The position numbers and the translations under genes are program-made. From contig CAKZWQ010000025.1 of the NCBI GenBank assembly GCA_937921935.1, positions 35,532 through 99,531 on the forward strand: 64,000 nt of DNA. The letters run 5' to 3'. The stretch is from an uncultured Gammaproteobacteria bacterium. Lineage in GTDB: Bacteria; Pseudomonadota; Gammaproteobacteria; Steroidobacterales; GCA-2729495. Shown piece by piece: positions 24,155 through 32,802 of the stretch (positions within the stretch are counted from its first letter, which is position 1; each line of letters opens with the position of its first letter). Under the pieces are notes generated by a model. That model had not been told where the DNA came from, ran no database searches, and saw only the letters and a program-made list of their open reading frames with translations.

Positions 24155-26734
24155 ATGGGGGTAAGCATGCAAAGTTCTTTACTGCGCTCGCACATGATTT
24201 TCCTTTTGGTCCTTGGCGTGTGCTTCAGCCTCGCGACGGAACCGGCGGCGGCTGCGCAAAGCATCGAGGAAATCGTGGTGTTCGCGCGCAAGCGGGAAGA
24301 ATCCTTACAACAAGTGCCGATCTCTGTCACAGCCTTCACTGCCAAGGACCTGCGCGACAGAAATATCAACAACGCTTACGAACTGGCGACCTTCACACCG
24401 AATTTCAGCTTCACCCCCAACATCGTTGGGCGCCGCCTCGATGCCCCGAACATCCGTGGCCAGTTCAGCCCTCTGCTGGGCGGCTCGCCGGCGCAGGGTG
24501 CCGGTAACGTTGCCTTTTTTGTCGATGGCGTCTTCGTCACCGGCACCATCGCTACCCAGCCGGTGGAGAACCTGGAACGCATCGAGGTACTGCGCGGTCC
24601 GCAAGCCACAAAATTCGGCCGCGCTGCCTTTGCGGGTGCGGTCAATTTCATCAGTCGTTCACCCAGCAATGACTTCGAAGGCGAAATAAACGTCGATGTG
24701 GGCGAGGAGGAAGACTATAAAACCAGCGGTTGGTTCAGCGGTCCGATTATCAAAGACGAGCTGCTGTTTTTTGGCTCCGGCACTTATGAATCCTGGAACG
24801 GCGAATGGCAGAACAACCTGATTCCCTGCGAAAACCGGGCCGACGATGGTAATGGCTGCCGCTTCGTCCAGGCTAACCCCGGCACCTGGCCTGGCGAACC
24901 GCCGACTTCCTCCACCACACCAGATACCACCCGCACGGGTGGCGAAGAAACCTGGAATCTGACCGGCAAGCTGGAATGGCGGCCGCGGGATGATTTCGGC
25001 ATCAACTTCAAGGCCAGCTATTCGGAAACCGATGACGATCACTACGCTTTTTATTTCTCCGACGAAACGAACTGTTTTGGCCCCGGCAATCGGCCGGTGG
25101 ATCCCAACAACCCGGCTGACACGGGCTTCTCTCCAGGCTGGTTCTGCGGCGAGCTGAAAGTGGATGGCCTGGCCAACGAAATGAATATCGCGGATTTCAA
25201 GACCGGTGCCACCAGCACCTATGGTACCGCCAAGGCCTCGCCCTTCATTGGCACAAAAACCGACACGACCCTGTACCTGACCGAGCTGCTCTATGACCCG
25301 GGTGAATGGAGCTTCGTCGCCCGCTATGCCCATAACGAACAGAACCTGGAGCAGTACCGCGATCTGGACCGTGGTCCCTACCTGGGCCCGCTGGATATCA
25401 ATGTGTTCGATGCCGGCGAGACCAACAGTTTCGATGATGACTCCTTTGAGCTGCTGATGACCTCATCGCAGCAGGAGCGCTTCCGCGCCAGCGCCGGCTT
25501 CTATTACTACGAAGCCGACGAAGAAGCTTTCCAGCGAGACTTTACGGGTGTCTGCCGGTTCAACTTCGGCGACCCTCGCCTGCAGCCAAACCCGGGCGGC
25601 GATCCCAATAATCCGGATGATGACTTCATCGAGGTCTATGAAGGTGATCCGGGCTACGCCACTGCCCGCAAATCCCGGATCTCGGAGGCGAATGTCGAGA
25701 ACAAGGCCGTTTTCGGCAGTGTTGAATATGACATTACGGACCGGCTGACTGCAGGCTTCGAGGCACGTTATGCGAAGGATACGCCGTCACGTAAATCTGC
25801 CCGCGGCGTCTCTGCCGAAGAAGAATTCACCAGCTTCACCCCTCGCTATACCCTGGACTATCAGGCCACCAATGACATTCTGCTCTACGGTAACGTGGCC
25901 AAGGGCACCAAGCCCGGTGGTTTTTTCTTCGCTTTTTTCGACGTGGACGTTCTGCCTTCAGACACTCAGGCTGCAATAGCCAATGGCGACGCCCTGTTTG
26001 ATGAGGAAGAAGCGTGGACCTATGAAATCGGCACCAAGACCAGCTGGTTCGATAGCCGCCTGATTTTCAACGCGGCCGCCTTCTATATTGACTGGACCAA
26101 CCAGGGCATCAACGAAACAGTAGACATCCCCACCACTTGTAATGGCGTACCCCTCCAGGAACCCAACAATGTACTGGTGAATGCGGGTGAGTCGCGTGTC
26201 TATGGCGTGGAAATGGATGCCCAGCTGGCCGTGACAGATAATCTGTTTCTGAGCGTAGCCTATGGCTGGCAGGACACGAAGCTTGAGCAGTTTAATTCCC
26301 TGACCTACGCCGACCTGACGGGCATCAGCGATCCGACCCTGGCCAATGACGGCAACGTGTCCGGGAACGAGGCACCCCGCGTACCCAAGCACAATGTCAC
26401 GGCGGCGGCGACCTACACCCGCAGCCTTAATGCCAGTGCGGAATGGTTTGCACGCACAGACTTTGTCTACGAATCACGCCAGTGGATCTCGGCCGTCAAC
26501 GAGGCCGAGCTCGGCGACACTTACCTGGTGAATGCGCGTACGGGCTTTCAGACGGACAGCCTGACCGCAGCCGTTTATGTCGAGAATATTCTTGATGAAG
26601 ACACCCCGGTGCTGGTCTCGGACTTTCCGAATTTTGGCGCCCCCTTGTCGCGCCTGACCACCAGCTTTCCCATGGCACCGCGCCGGGGGCGGAACTTCGG
26701 CTTTAACATGAGCTATCGCTTCGGCGGTCGGTAG
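24155..26734 (+). CDS. TonB-dependent outer-membrane receptor
   Basis: An 859-residue ligand-gated porin with signal peptide (about 1-34), a TonB-box-like segment SIEEIVVFARKREE, a plug domain (LQQVPISVTAFTAKDLRD ... ERIEVLRGPQATKFGRAAFAGAVNFISRSP) and a beta-barrel ending in FGFNMSYRFGGR with a penultimate aromatic pattern suitable for barrel insertion. The ligand is unknown. It converges on a four-gene minus-strand operon with PepSY-like and ferric-reductase-like proteins, which hints at iron, heme or a redox-active cofactor. ATG 24167 is an alternative start. Confidence 0.92.
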   Translation: MGVSMQSSLLRSHMIFLLVLGVCFSLATEPAAAAQSIEEIVVFARKREESLQQVPISVTAFTAKDLRDRNINNAYELATFTPNFSFTPNIVGRRLDAPNIRGQFSPLLGGSPAQGAGNVAFFVDGVFVTGTIATQPVENLERIEVLRGPQATKFGRAAFAGAVNFISRSPSNDFEGEINVDVGEEEDYKTSGWFSGPIIKDELLFFGSGTYESWNGEWQNNLIPCENRADDGNGCRFVQANPGTWPGEPPTSSTTPDTTRTGGEETWNLTGKLEWRPRDDFGINFKASYSETDDDHYAFYFSDETNCFGPGNRPVDPNNPADTGFSPGWFCGELKVDGLANEMNIADFKTGATSTYGTAKASPFIGTKTDTTLYLTELLYDPGEWSFVARYAHNEQNLEQYRDLDRGPYLGPLDINVFDAGETNSFDDDSFELLMTSSQQERFRASAGFYYYEADEEAFQRDFTGVCRFNFGDPRLQPNPGGDPNNPDDDFIEVYEGDPGYATARKSRISEANVENKAVFGSVEYDITDRLTAGFEARYAKDTPSRKSARGVSAEEEFTSFTPRYTLDYQATNDILLYGNVAKGTKPGGFFFAFFDVDVLPSDTQAAIANGDALFDEEEAWTYEIGTKTSWFDSRLIFNAAAFYIDWTNQGINETVDIPTTCNGVPLQEPNNVLVNAGESRVYGVEMDAQLAVTDNLFLSVAYGWQDTKLEQFNSLTYADLTGISDPTLANDGNVSGNEAPRVPKHNVTAAATYTRSLNASAEWFARTDFVYESRQWISAVNEAELGDTYLVNARTGFQTDSLTAAVYVENILDEDTPVLVSDFPNFGAPLSRLTTSFPMAPRRGRNFGFNMSYRFGGR

Positions 26735-26829
26735 ACAGATCAGGACAAGCGCGGATTCTCTGCGGACGCGAGCATCGCAGAACGCGTGAGGATCTGCTCA
26801 TAGAGGCCACATGCTGGCCGAACTCATTG

Positions 26830-27477
26830 TTAGCTCTTCAAACGACGATACAAGGCCGCTCCGCGCAGCTGCAGTGCAATCACTGCCGCCGTGACGAGAG
26901 CCAGTACGACAATCAAACCGGCGCTACGCGATTCAAGCGCCTGAAAGGCGAAGCCGTGGCCGACGGTCAGGAGGAAAGCGAAGTAAGCGGATCGTTGCAG
27001 GCGTTTCCACCACGTGCTCCCGAGGCGTCGCAGCACGCGATCGCTGGACAGGACCAGCAGCAGAACCAGCAATACAGCGATGAGCAAGCCGGCTATCGTG
27101 CCCCAGGTAAAAAACTGCATGCGTAGCTCAGCGGGAAAATTGCCGGCATCGATAGCGACATAGTCAGCCATGTACGCCTGGCTCATGGAAAGATCCGTGG
27201 CGACGACGAAATGCACCAGGCCTGTTGCGGCGGCCCAGATGCCGACATCGCGACGGAGATAATTGTTTAGCAGTACCTGTCCTCGCCGGCTCAGTTGCAG
27301 GGGGCCGATGAGCAAAGCCGCGGCCAGGTACAACAGGCAGAGATAGGCGGTCGCAAAACTGAGCTGGTCCGCCGTGCTTTCGGCCCCGCGCAAGACCACG
27401 GTCAGGATAAAGATCAACAACGAACCCACGGCGAGCAGCGCGTGATGCTGCCAGCGTGCGTTGCTACCCGGTGCCAT
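26830..27477 (-). CDS. Ferric reductase-like transmembrane domain protein
   Basis: A 215-residue integral membrane protein with six hydrophobic segments resembling the heme-binding ferric-reductase/MsrQ transmembrane domain. Candidate heme-ligand histidines sit in GLVHFVVA and LLTVGHGFAFQ, on different helices. It has no flavin domain, like MsrQ, but no msrP gene is nearby. It would carry electrons across the inner membrane. It is the last gene of the operon, 28 bases after the FG-GAP gene. Confidence 0.8.
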   Translation of the reverse strand: MAPGSNARWQHHALLAVGSLLIFILTVVLRGAESTADQLSFATAYLCLLYLAAALLIGPLQLSRRGQVLLNNYLRRDVGIWAAATGLVHFVVATDLSMSQAYMADYVAIDAGNFPAELRMQFFTWGTIAGLLIAVLLVLLLVLSSDRVLRRLGSTWWKRLQRSAYFAFLLTVGHGFAFQALESRSAGLIVVLALVTAAVIALQLRGAALYRRLKS

Positions 27478-27505
27478 GGCTGCCTTTAGTTACCCGCGGC
27501 AGACG

Positions 27506-29119
27506 CTATTCCGGACAGGCCGGATACACGTCCGCCGGACAATTCACCGGTGCCTGGTCGACCACGGGGCGAAAGCTGAACACGTGGATGTCCCGGGCCT
27601 CAAACACCGGCAGGTAGAACTCCGCCATGCCCAGGGGTCCGGGCTGGTCGTAACGCCAGGCCAGGCCGCCGATGGTGGAAATGCTGATGCCCTGGGGATC
27701 CGTCATCAGGCGCTGGGTGGTGCCGGGGCCGTAGTGATCATTGATGTCGAAGATCACCGAAGCCTCGTACTCCCAGCGTTCACTATCCAGGGGATAGCGC
27801 GGTTTGAGTATCCAGACCTTGGCGGCCTCATCGCCGCCGACGACAAGCCACGGCCGGCTGCTGTCTTCAAGCATACGGGTAGGCCAGAAAGCCACGGCCC
27901 GGTTGGGCGCCAGGCGACCCGGACCACGTTCGGGCTCGGGAAATGTCGGCGTGGCGCGGATGTTGTCCTTGATTACATGCACTACCCAGTCACTGTCGAA
28001 CAGTTTCCCGTCCGCCGGTTGCTCGATGGCGATGACGCGCCCCTGTATCTCGGAGCTGGTCACCTCGAAGCACTGGTCGCCCTGGTGATTACTGGTCAGT
28101 ACATCCAGGCGGCCGTCGAGATTCAGGTCCACGATTTCTACGGCAAAGGGATTGCCCTGGCCGCGCATGATGTCCTTTTGCCTCACGAAGGGCCCGTTGA
28201 CCGGGTCCACGTCCGCCCAGCTGCCGCCTTCGGGGGCGCCATAAATAGTGATGCCGTCGTACTTGAAGAAGTGAGAAGCAACAACTTCAGGGATACCGTC
28301 ACCGTCAAAGTCATGCATGTTCATATTCACTTCGGGGCCACCGGGCTTCGGCTTTTTATCCACAAGAATGAATTCTTCCCAGGGCTTGTCGGGGGCGATG
28401 GCCTCACCGGGGTTCTTGAACCAGACCAGCTGCCCTGTGGGCGGACAGAAGCCGCCGGCAACAATGAAGCTGGATCGCACCGTAACCAGGTCCCGCAACT
28501 GGTCCCCATCCATGTCGACGAATCGCGAGTCGTGATAGAACCAGGGCTGATTGTCTTCGCTGCCCGGCTCACAGCGCGGCGGTTGGTAGCTGCTCTGGTG
28601 CACGATATATTCCGTGAGTTTGGGATCATCGAGGTTGATCAGGGTCAGCCGGCCGGCGCGCGGCGTGGACTGAAAGCCCTGGGGCGAGATGATGGCCTCG
28701 AAGGGCAGTACCCCGTCAGGCACACGGGAGGTTTCATTTGGCCAGACCTGCCGGGAGACACCGTCCAGATCCGTCAGCACCTGGATGTCACGCGCACCGT
28801 CAAAGGTCTCGAAGTTCACCGCATTCAGGTCAGGAAGACGTGCCACCAGGTCACGTTGACTGAAGGCCTGGACCTTACGGCCTTCGGGATCCTTCACCGC
28901 ATTAAAGAAACTCGACATGAGCAGCCCGTCGCTTTTCCCGCCAGCGGGCGTATTGAACTTCTGGATGTGCAGGAAGGCGACATTGAACGGTGCCTGCAGG
29001 GTGCCACGGGCATAGATTTCGGGACAAAACTCGCCGGCCGGCTGACCGGCGCTGGCAATCGGCGGAAGCAACGCAGCCAGCAGGGCCAGAATCATTTGAC
29101 GACCATTAATTTTATTCAT
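27506..29119 (-). CDS. Secreted FG-GAP/VCBS-repeat protein
   Basis: A 537-residue exported protein with signal peptide (MNKINGRQMILALLAALLPPIASA). The body resembles an integrin-like beta-propeller: Asp-rich calcium-type loops DMDGDQLRDLVTV, DFDGDGIPEVVASHF and DLNLDGRLDVLTSN recur at regular spacing. The C-terminal ends with several cysteines (CPADVYPACPE). ATG 29119 gives the signal peptide directly, and it lies two bases after the stop of the TPR gene. Binding of a ligand or a partner protein is likely, catalysis unproven. Confidence 0.82.
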   Translation of the reverse strand: MNKINGRQMILALLAALLPPIASAGQPAGEFCPEIYARGTLQAPFNVAFLHIQKFNTPAGGKSDGLLMSSFFNAVKDPEGRKVQAFSQRDLVARLPDLNAVNFETFDGARDIQVLTDLDGVSRQVWPNETSRVPDGVLPFEAIISPQGFQSTPRAGRLTLINLDDPKLTEYIVHQSSYQPPRCEPGSEDNQPWFYHDSRFVDMDGDQLRDLVTVRSSFIVAGGFCPPTGQLVWFKNPGEAIAPDKPWEEFILVDKKPKPGGPEVNMNMHDFDGDGIPEVVASHFFKYDGITIYGAPEGGSWADVDPVNGPFVRQKDIMRGQGNPFAVEIVDLNLDGRLDVLTSNHQGDQCFEVTSSEIQGRVIAIEQPADGKLFDSDWVVHVIKDNIRATPTFPEPERGPGRLAPNRAVAFWPTRMLEDSSRPWLVVGGDEAAKVWILKPRYPLDSERWEYEASVIFDINDHYGPGTTQRLMTDPQGISISTIGGLAWRYDQPGPLGMAEFYLPVFEARDIHVFSFRPVVDQAPVNCPADVYPACPE

Positions 29120-29121
29120 CG

Positions 29122-29832
29122 CTACCGGGGTTCCCGCATTTTCTTTTTGAGCAGTTTCAGAAATCGATCGGAGGGCTCCTGGCCAAGCTCTCTTGAGGCG
29201 GCCACCATTTCCCAGGCACGCGCATAGTCGCCTCGCCAATAACAGGCTGTGGCCCATGAGCCGTAAATATAGGCTTCTTGGGGGGCAGCAGCGGTGGCCT
29301 GCTCATACAGGCCGTCAGATACAGCGAAGGCAGACGCTTGAGCTTTATCGTCCAGCTTCTTGTCGCTGACCGCACAAAGTGTGTAGATACGGCCGGCATC
29401 AGCCATGACCATCGGATCGTCCAGGCCCAGATCGAGGGCGCGCACGATCATGTCGCGCGCGTCACAGTTGCGGCCCTCGTCGTGATACACAACCGCAAAG
29501 CCATGGAAAACATCCGGGTTCTCCGGATTAAGCAGCCAGGCCTGGTTAAATCGACGCATGGATTTGGCGTAGTTGTCCTGGAAGTAGAAGACGAAGCCCT
29601 GGTCTACCCACTTTTCGCTGGCCGCTTCGCGGGAGCCAAACTCCCGGGTTACCCCGGCAATGAATTCTTCATCTGCGGCTTTAAGGCGCGGATCCGCCGC
29701 CCTGTCCATGCCGCCGTACATAGCTTCCTGATCGATGCCGGCACCAAGGGGCTGGGCCTTTGCCTCAAAGACACCCGCACCCGGGACCAAAGCAAAAAAA
29801 GCTAAGACAAGAATAGACAGTCGGCGAGGCAT
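29122..29832 (-). CDS. Secreted TPR-type protein
   Basis: A 236-residue exported protein: signal peptide (about 1-26), then helical repeats of tetratricopeptide character, including EKWVDQGFVFYFQDNYAKSMRRFNQAWLLNPENPDVFHGFAVVYHDEG and AYIYGSWATACYWRGDYARAWEMVAASRELG. It probably forms a periplasmic scaffold for the FG-GAP or membrane partners in the same operon. The PepSY-like gene ends 68 bases upstream. Confidence 0.82.
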   Translation of the reverse strand: MPRRLSILVLAFFALVPGAGVFEAKAQPLGAGIDQEAMYGGMDRAADPRLKAADEEFIAGVTREFGSREAASEKWVDQGFVFYFQDNYAKSMRRFNQAWLLNPENPDVFHGFAVVYHDEGRNCDARDMIVRALDLGLDDPMVMADAGRIYTLCAVSDKKLDDKAQASAFAVSDGLYEQATAAAPQEAYIYGSWATACYWRGDYARAWEMVAASRELGQEPSDRFLKLLKKKMREPR

Positions 29833-29900
29833 GGATTCACTGTAGCCGAAAGCCCGCCCCTTGAGGACAGGCTCTCAGGCATGCCCCTCCGCACAGTGGC

Positions 29901-30485
29901 CTAACTCAGGGCAAACACCGCGATAAACACCACCAGGCCGGCAACGAACACGCGGAGCGCCAGGCTGCGGTACTTGGGAATTTGCCAGGCAATCAGGAAG
30001 CCGCTGCTCAGGATGGTGAGCAGGGCAACAGCCAGGACGGCGGCATAGACCTTGAACAGCACGCCACCCTTGGCCTTGTGCAACTGCACGAAGTTCCGAT
30101 ACCAGCTGGTTTCCTTGATGGTCAGGCGGGCTACTTGATCATCAGCCGTTGGCTCAAGGACCACATCGCGTTTCGAGCCGGTCCACTCCAGCTGAAAGGA
30201 GGTACCACTTTTCTTCACTTTCGGACTGCCACTGGGCAGGGAAACCGATCGTTGGTCTAGCTCTCGCTCAATGAGAGCGACCAGTTCCGACTCACTGTCC
30301 GTCAGCGGCGCGTCCAGCGGGATCATTTCGGCCGTTGAAACATAATCGCCCTTGATACCCCAGGTATAGAAAGCGCCGGTAATGAAGAACATCACGGCCA
30401 CGGGAAAGACAAAAGCTGCCAGTAATAAATGTACCTGTACCAGGTTGGCCCGATTGATAGTCGCCATAGGTTTCGCCACGCTCAT
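29901..30485 (-). CDS. PepSY-associated transmembrane protein
   Basis: About 195 residues. An N-terminal membrane helix (VHLLLAAFVFPVAVMFFITGAFYTWG) is followed by a periplasmic PepSY-like domain (residues about 45-135) and two C-terminal helices (VYAAVLAVALLTILSSGFLIAW and ALRVFVAGLVVFIAVFAL). Histidines in QVHLLL and FVQLHKAKGG are placed as in PepSY/DUF2271-type siderophore-reduction proteins. ATG 30485 (MSVAKPMATIN) is preferred to 30500. It heads the operon with TPR, FG-GAP and ferric-reductase-like genes. Confidence 0.78.
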   Translation of the reverse strand: MSVAKPMATINRANLVQVHLLLAAFVFPVAVMFFITGAFYTWGIKGDYVSTAEMIPLDAPLTDSESELVALIERELDQRSVSLPSGSPKVKKSGTSFQLEWTGSKRDVVLEPTADDQVARLTIKETSWYRNFVQLHKAKGGVLFKVYAAVLAVALLTILSSGFLIAWQIPKYRSLALRVFVAGLVVFIAVFALS

Positions 30486-30624
30486 ATAACTGATGGTCAA
30501 TGGCCGGCAATTTACAATGCCGGGGCACCACGGTGAATAGTGACTTATACCGCTACTGGCTTTAGTCAGAGCCAGGCAGAGCCGTTGGCTATCCGGGCTG
30601 GCCCGGGGGGCGGAGCGATTCCTG

Positions 30625-31011
30625 CTAGCGGCTCACCGGGGGCCGGCTGTCTGCCATCAGCTCGTCCAGCCGTCTTTGCGCACGCCTTGCGTCATCAAGA
30701 TCCCGGGGCTCCAGCATCTCGCAGTCATCTTTGATCATCTGATCGAGGGTGACCGGGTAATGCCGACAGTCCTCCGGCCGGTCGTGATAGATGCCACAGA
30801 CGTATTTTTGCTGGCCTGGGAGCTGCTCCAGCCAGGGGCAGCGGGTGAGCTGCCCGCCTGTGGCGGGATCCATCCAGATCTTGCCGTCCCGAACATAGGC
30901 GTAGATGTCCGGCCGGTCATTTTCCCATCCGTCGATCTCAGCAGCCGTGGCGGACAGACCACCGTTGCCATAGTTAATACAGCATTTGCCGCACTGGTTG
31001 CAGTCTTTCAT
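30625..31011 (-). CDS. YkgJ family cysteine-cluster protein
   Basis: A 128-residue cytosolic protein with the metal-cluster pattern of the YkgJ/CxxCxxCC family: C4, C7, C10 and C11 (CNQCGKCC), then CPWLEQ, CGIYHDRPEDCRHYP. The family probably binds zinc or an iron-sulfur cluster and has no established role. ATG 31011 is chosen because an in-frame start 15 codons earlier adds a non-conserved tail. The methyltransferase gene ends 45 bases upstream on the same strand, so the two may be co-transcribed. Confidence 0.85.
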   Translation of the reverse strand: MKDCNQCGKCCINYGNGGLSATAAEIDGWENDRPDIYAYVRDGKIWMDPATGGQLTRCPWLEQLPGQQKYVCGIYHDRPEDCRHYPVTLDQMIKDDCEMLEPRDLDDARRAQRRLDELMADSRPPVSR

Positions 31012-31056
31012 GGGCTGAGCAATCTGTCTGTCATGGCACCGTGACTGAACGGCCAA

Positions 31057-31680
31057 CTACTCAGGCTTCTTCGCGACAATAAAGATGGCCTGCTTCGGTT
31101 TCGGCTGCCACTGGTGCTCGATCAGGAAACCGGCATCGGTGAATGCAGCCAGCAGATCCTTCTCTTTCAAAAACTGGACTGATGGCAGCTTGCCAAAGAA
31201 ACTGCCGACGGCCATGACCGGCTGCAGCAATCTCATGACACCGCCAATACATGCAGTGCTGGTGACGAAGACGCCACCAGGTTTCAGCATGCTGTTCACG
31301 CGGGCAATGACAGCCTGCCAGTTGTCCAGCAGATGCAGAATACTCAGGCCCAGGATGGCATCAAGACCTTCATCAGGTGGTGTGTAGGCATCGATGCTGG
31401 TGCATTCAAAGCTGATGTTTTCAATCTCCGCCGCTGTCGCTTTGCCCTGGGCAATGGCCAGCATCCTCGGCGAGACGTCTATGCCGTGAATATGCTTCAC
31501 GAAAGGTGCATGACTGATGGCGGTTGACCCGGTGCCGCAACCAAACTCCATCACCTGCATGTCAGGTCGAAAGTACTCTCGGGTCAACTCCAGTTTCTTG
31601 AGATAAGCGCCTTCGTCGGCAACAGGGCGTTTTGCGTAGCTGTCGGCAATACGGTCCCAGAATTTGGTGGTCTTATCCAT
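31057..31680 (-). CDS. Class I SAM-dependent methyltransferase
   Basis: A 207-residue Rossmann-fold methyltransferase. Motif I is VMEFGCGTGSTAI, motif II HIHGIDVSPRML, and motif post-II LDAILGLSILHLL. KPGGVFVTSTACI follows. The start region KFWDRIADSYAKRPVADEGAYLKKLELTREYF is shared by a conserved subgroup of small-molecule methyltransferases. An in-frame GTG at 31695 is an alternative start. The substrate is unknown. Confidence 0.87.
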   Translation of the reverse strand: MDKTTKFWDRIADSYAKRPVADEGAYLKKLELTREYFRPDMQVMEFGCGTGSTAISHAPFVKHIHGIDVSPRMLAIAQGKATAAEIENISFECTSIDAYTPPDEGLDAILGLSILHLLDNWQAVIARVNSMLKPGGVFVTSTACIGGVMRLLQPVMAVGSFFGKLPSVQFLKEKDLLAAFTDAGFLIEHQWQPKPKQAIFIVAKKPE

Positions 31681-31770
31681 GGTCGGTTGACTCACCCTGG
31701 TCAGGACTCCCTGCGCAGATGTTGCGGGGTATGGCCAGAACGTGTGCCTGTAAGCTGCGGGCTGGTTGGA

Positions 31771-32718
31771 TCACTCATCCCAACGCGTGATATCCGCCTC
31801 GGTCGGAACGCTAAAGTCACCAGTTTCGCTCTGATAAATAATATTCACGAAGGCCCGGCTCTTGAGAAAGCCCACTTCCCATTCGGGGTTGAGGTCCTTT
31901 AAGGGATCAGCCGCCTTGATGGCCCTCAGGTCCAGGCCCTGGTCGATCAGGTCGACCACGCTTTCACGAGCCGCCATCAGCATGTTGCGAACTTCTATCA
32001 TCCGGCGCTTGTCCGCCAGGGGCCCGTGGCCGGGAATAATGATGGTGTTGCTGGTGATGAGTTCCAGCATTTTATTGGTGGCCTCGATCTGGCCCTTGAT
32101 GGTGCCACCGCTGGCGACATCAATCAGGGGATAGCCCCTGTTGATGAAAGCATCGCCCGTGTGCAGCACATCGGATTCCCGGAAGTAGACCGCGGAATCG
32201 CCGTCCGTGTGCGCCACAGGCAAATGAATCAGGTCCACGCGTTCGCCGTTGAGGTGGAAGCTCATGCGATCGCGATACGTGATCACCGGTAGTGCTTCCG
32301 GCGGATGCGGTCGCGTACCCGTGCGAAACAGCATGTGGTACTGCACGCTGCTCAGGCGTTCGTGGACATTGTCATGGGCGACGATGGCATAGCCCCGCTT
32401 GCCAAAGTTGGCATTGCCGCCCGTGTGATCGCCATGCCAGTGGGTATTCAACAGGTAACGCAGGGGCCGATCAGTCAGGTCGCTCACGGCATTGAGCAGG
32501 CGTTGTGTCATGGGCGCGAACTGGTCGTCCACCATGAGCACGCCATCCTGACCAACGGATACCGCCACATTGCCGGCAGGCTCCATCACCATGAGATAAA
32601 TATTGTCGCGGACGGGGACAACTTCCAGCTCGCCCTCCATACGGCGCGCCTGGGAAAAAGCCGAAACGGACACCAGCGCCAGCGCGACACTCATTATTAT
32701 TGGCAGTTTTCTGGTCAT
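31771..32718 (-). CDS. Exported metallo-beta-lactamase-fold hydrolase
   Basis: A 315-residue MBL-fold enzyme with signal peptide (MTRKLPIIMSVALALVSVSAFS). The di-zinc motif HWHGDH is at 93-98 (NTHWHGDHTGGNANFG). Further ligands lie in PVAHTDGDSAVYF and IIPGHGPLADKRR. The pattern fits the periplasmic quinoprotein-relay/SoxH-like and B-class lactamase-like group; true beta-lactamase activity is not implied. AGGGGAG precedes ATG 32718. It lies 84 bases downstream of the MacB-like permease gene. Confidence 0.87.
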   Translation of the reverse strand: MTRKLPIIMSVALALVSVSAFSQARRMEGELEVVPVRDNIYLMVMEPAGNVAVSVGQDGVLMVDDQFAPMTQRLLNAVSDLTDRPLRYLLNTHWHGDHTGGNANFGKRGYAIVAHDNVHERLSSVQYHMLFRTGTRPHPPEALPVITYRDRMSFHLNGERVDLIHLPVAHTDGDSAVYFRESDVLHTGDAFINRGYPLIDVASGGTIKGQIEATNKMLELITSNTIIIPGHGPLADKRRMIEVRNMLMAARESVVDLIDQGLDLRAIKAADPLKDLNPEWEVGFLKSRAFVNIIYQSETGDFSVPTEADITRWDE

Positions 32719-32802
32719 GCTCACCCGCTCCCCTGGATCAGAACAGCCCCTATCCCAGCGCATTCGACGCCCAAAGGCAATTTTGCCCCGACGGGGACAC
32801 CG

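Noticed and set aside
27461..29227. A 588-codon plus-strand frame across the FG-GAP gene
   Set aside because: It is antisense to a gene with signal peptide and calcium-loop motifs; its own translation has no recognisable features.
31771..32718. Dedicated beta-lactamase resistance gene
   Set aside because: The MBL fold and HxHxDH are shared by many hydrolases; nothing specific to class B lactamases is visible.
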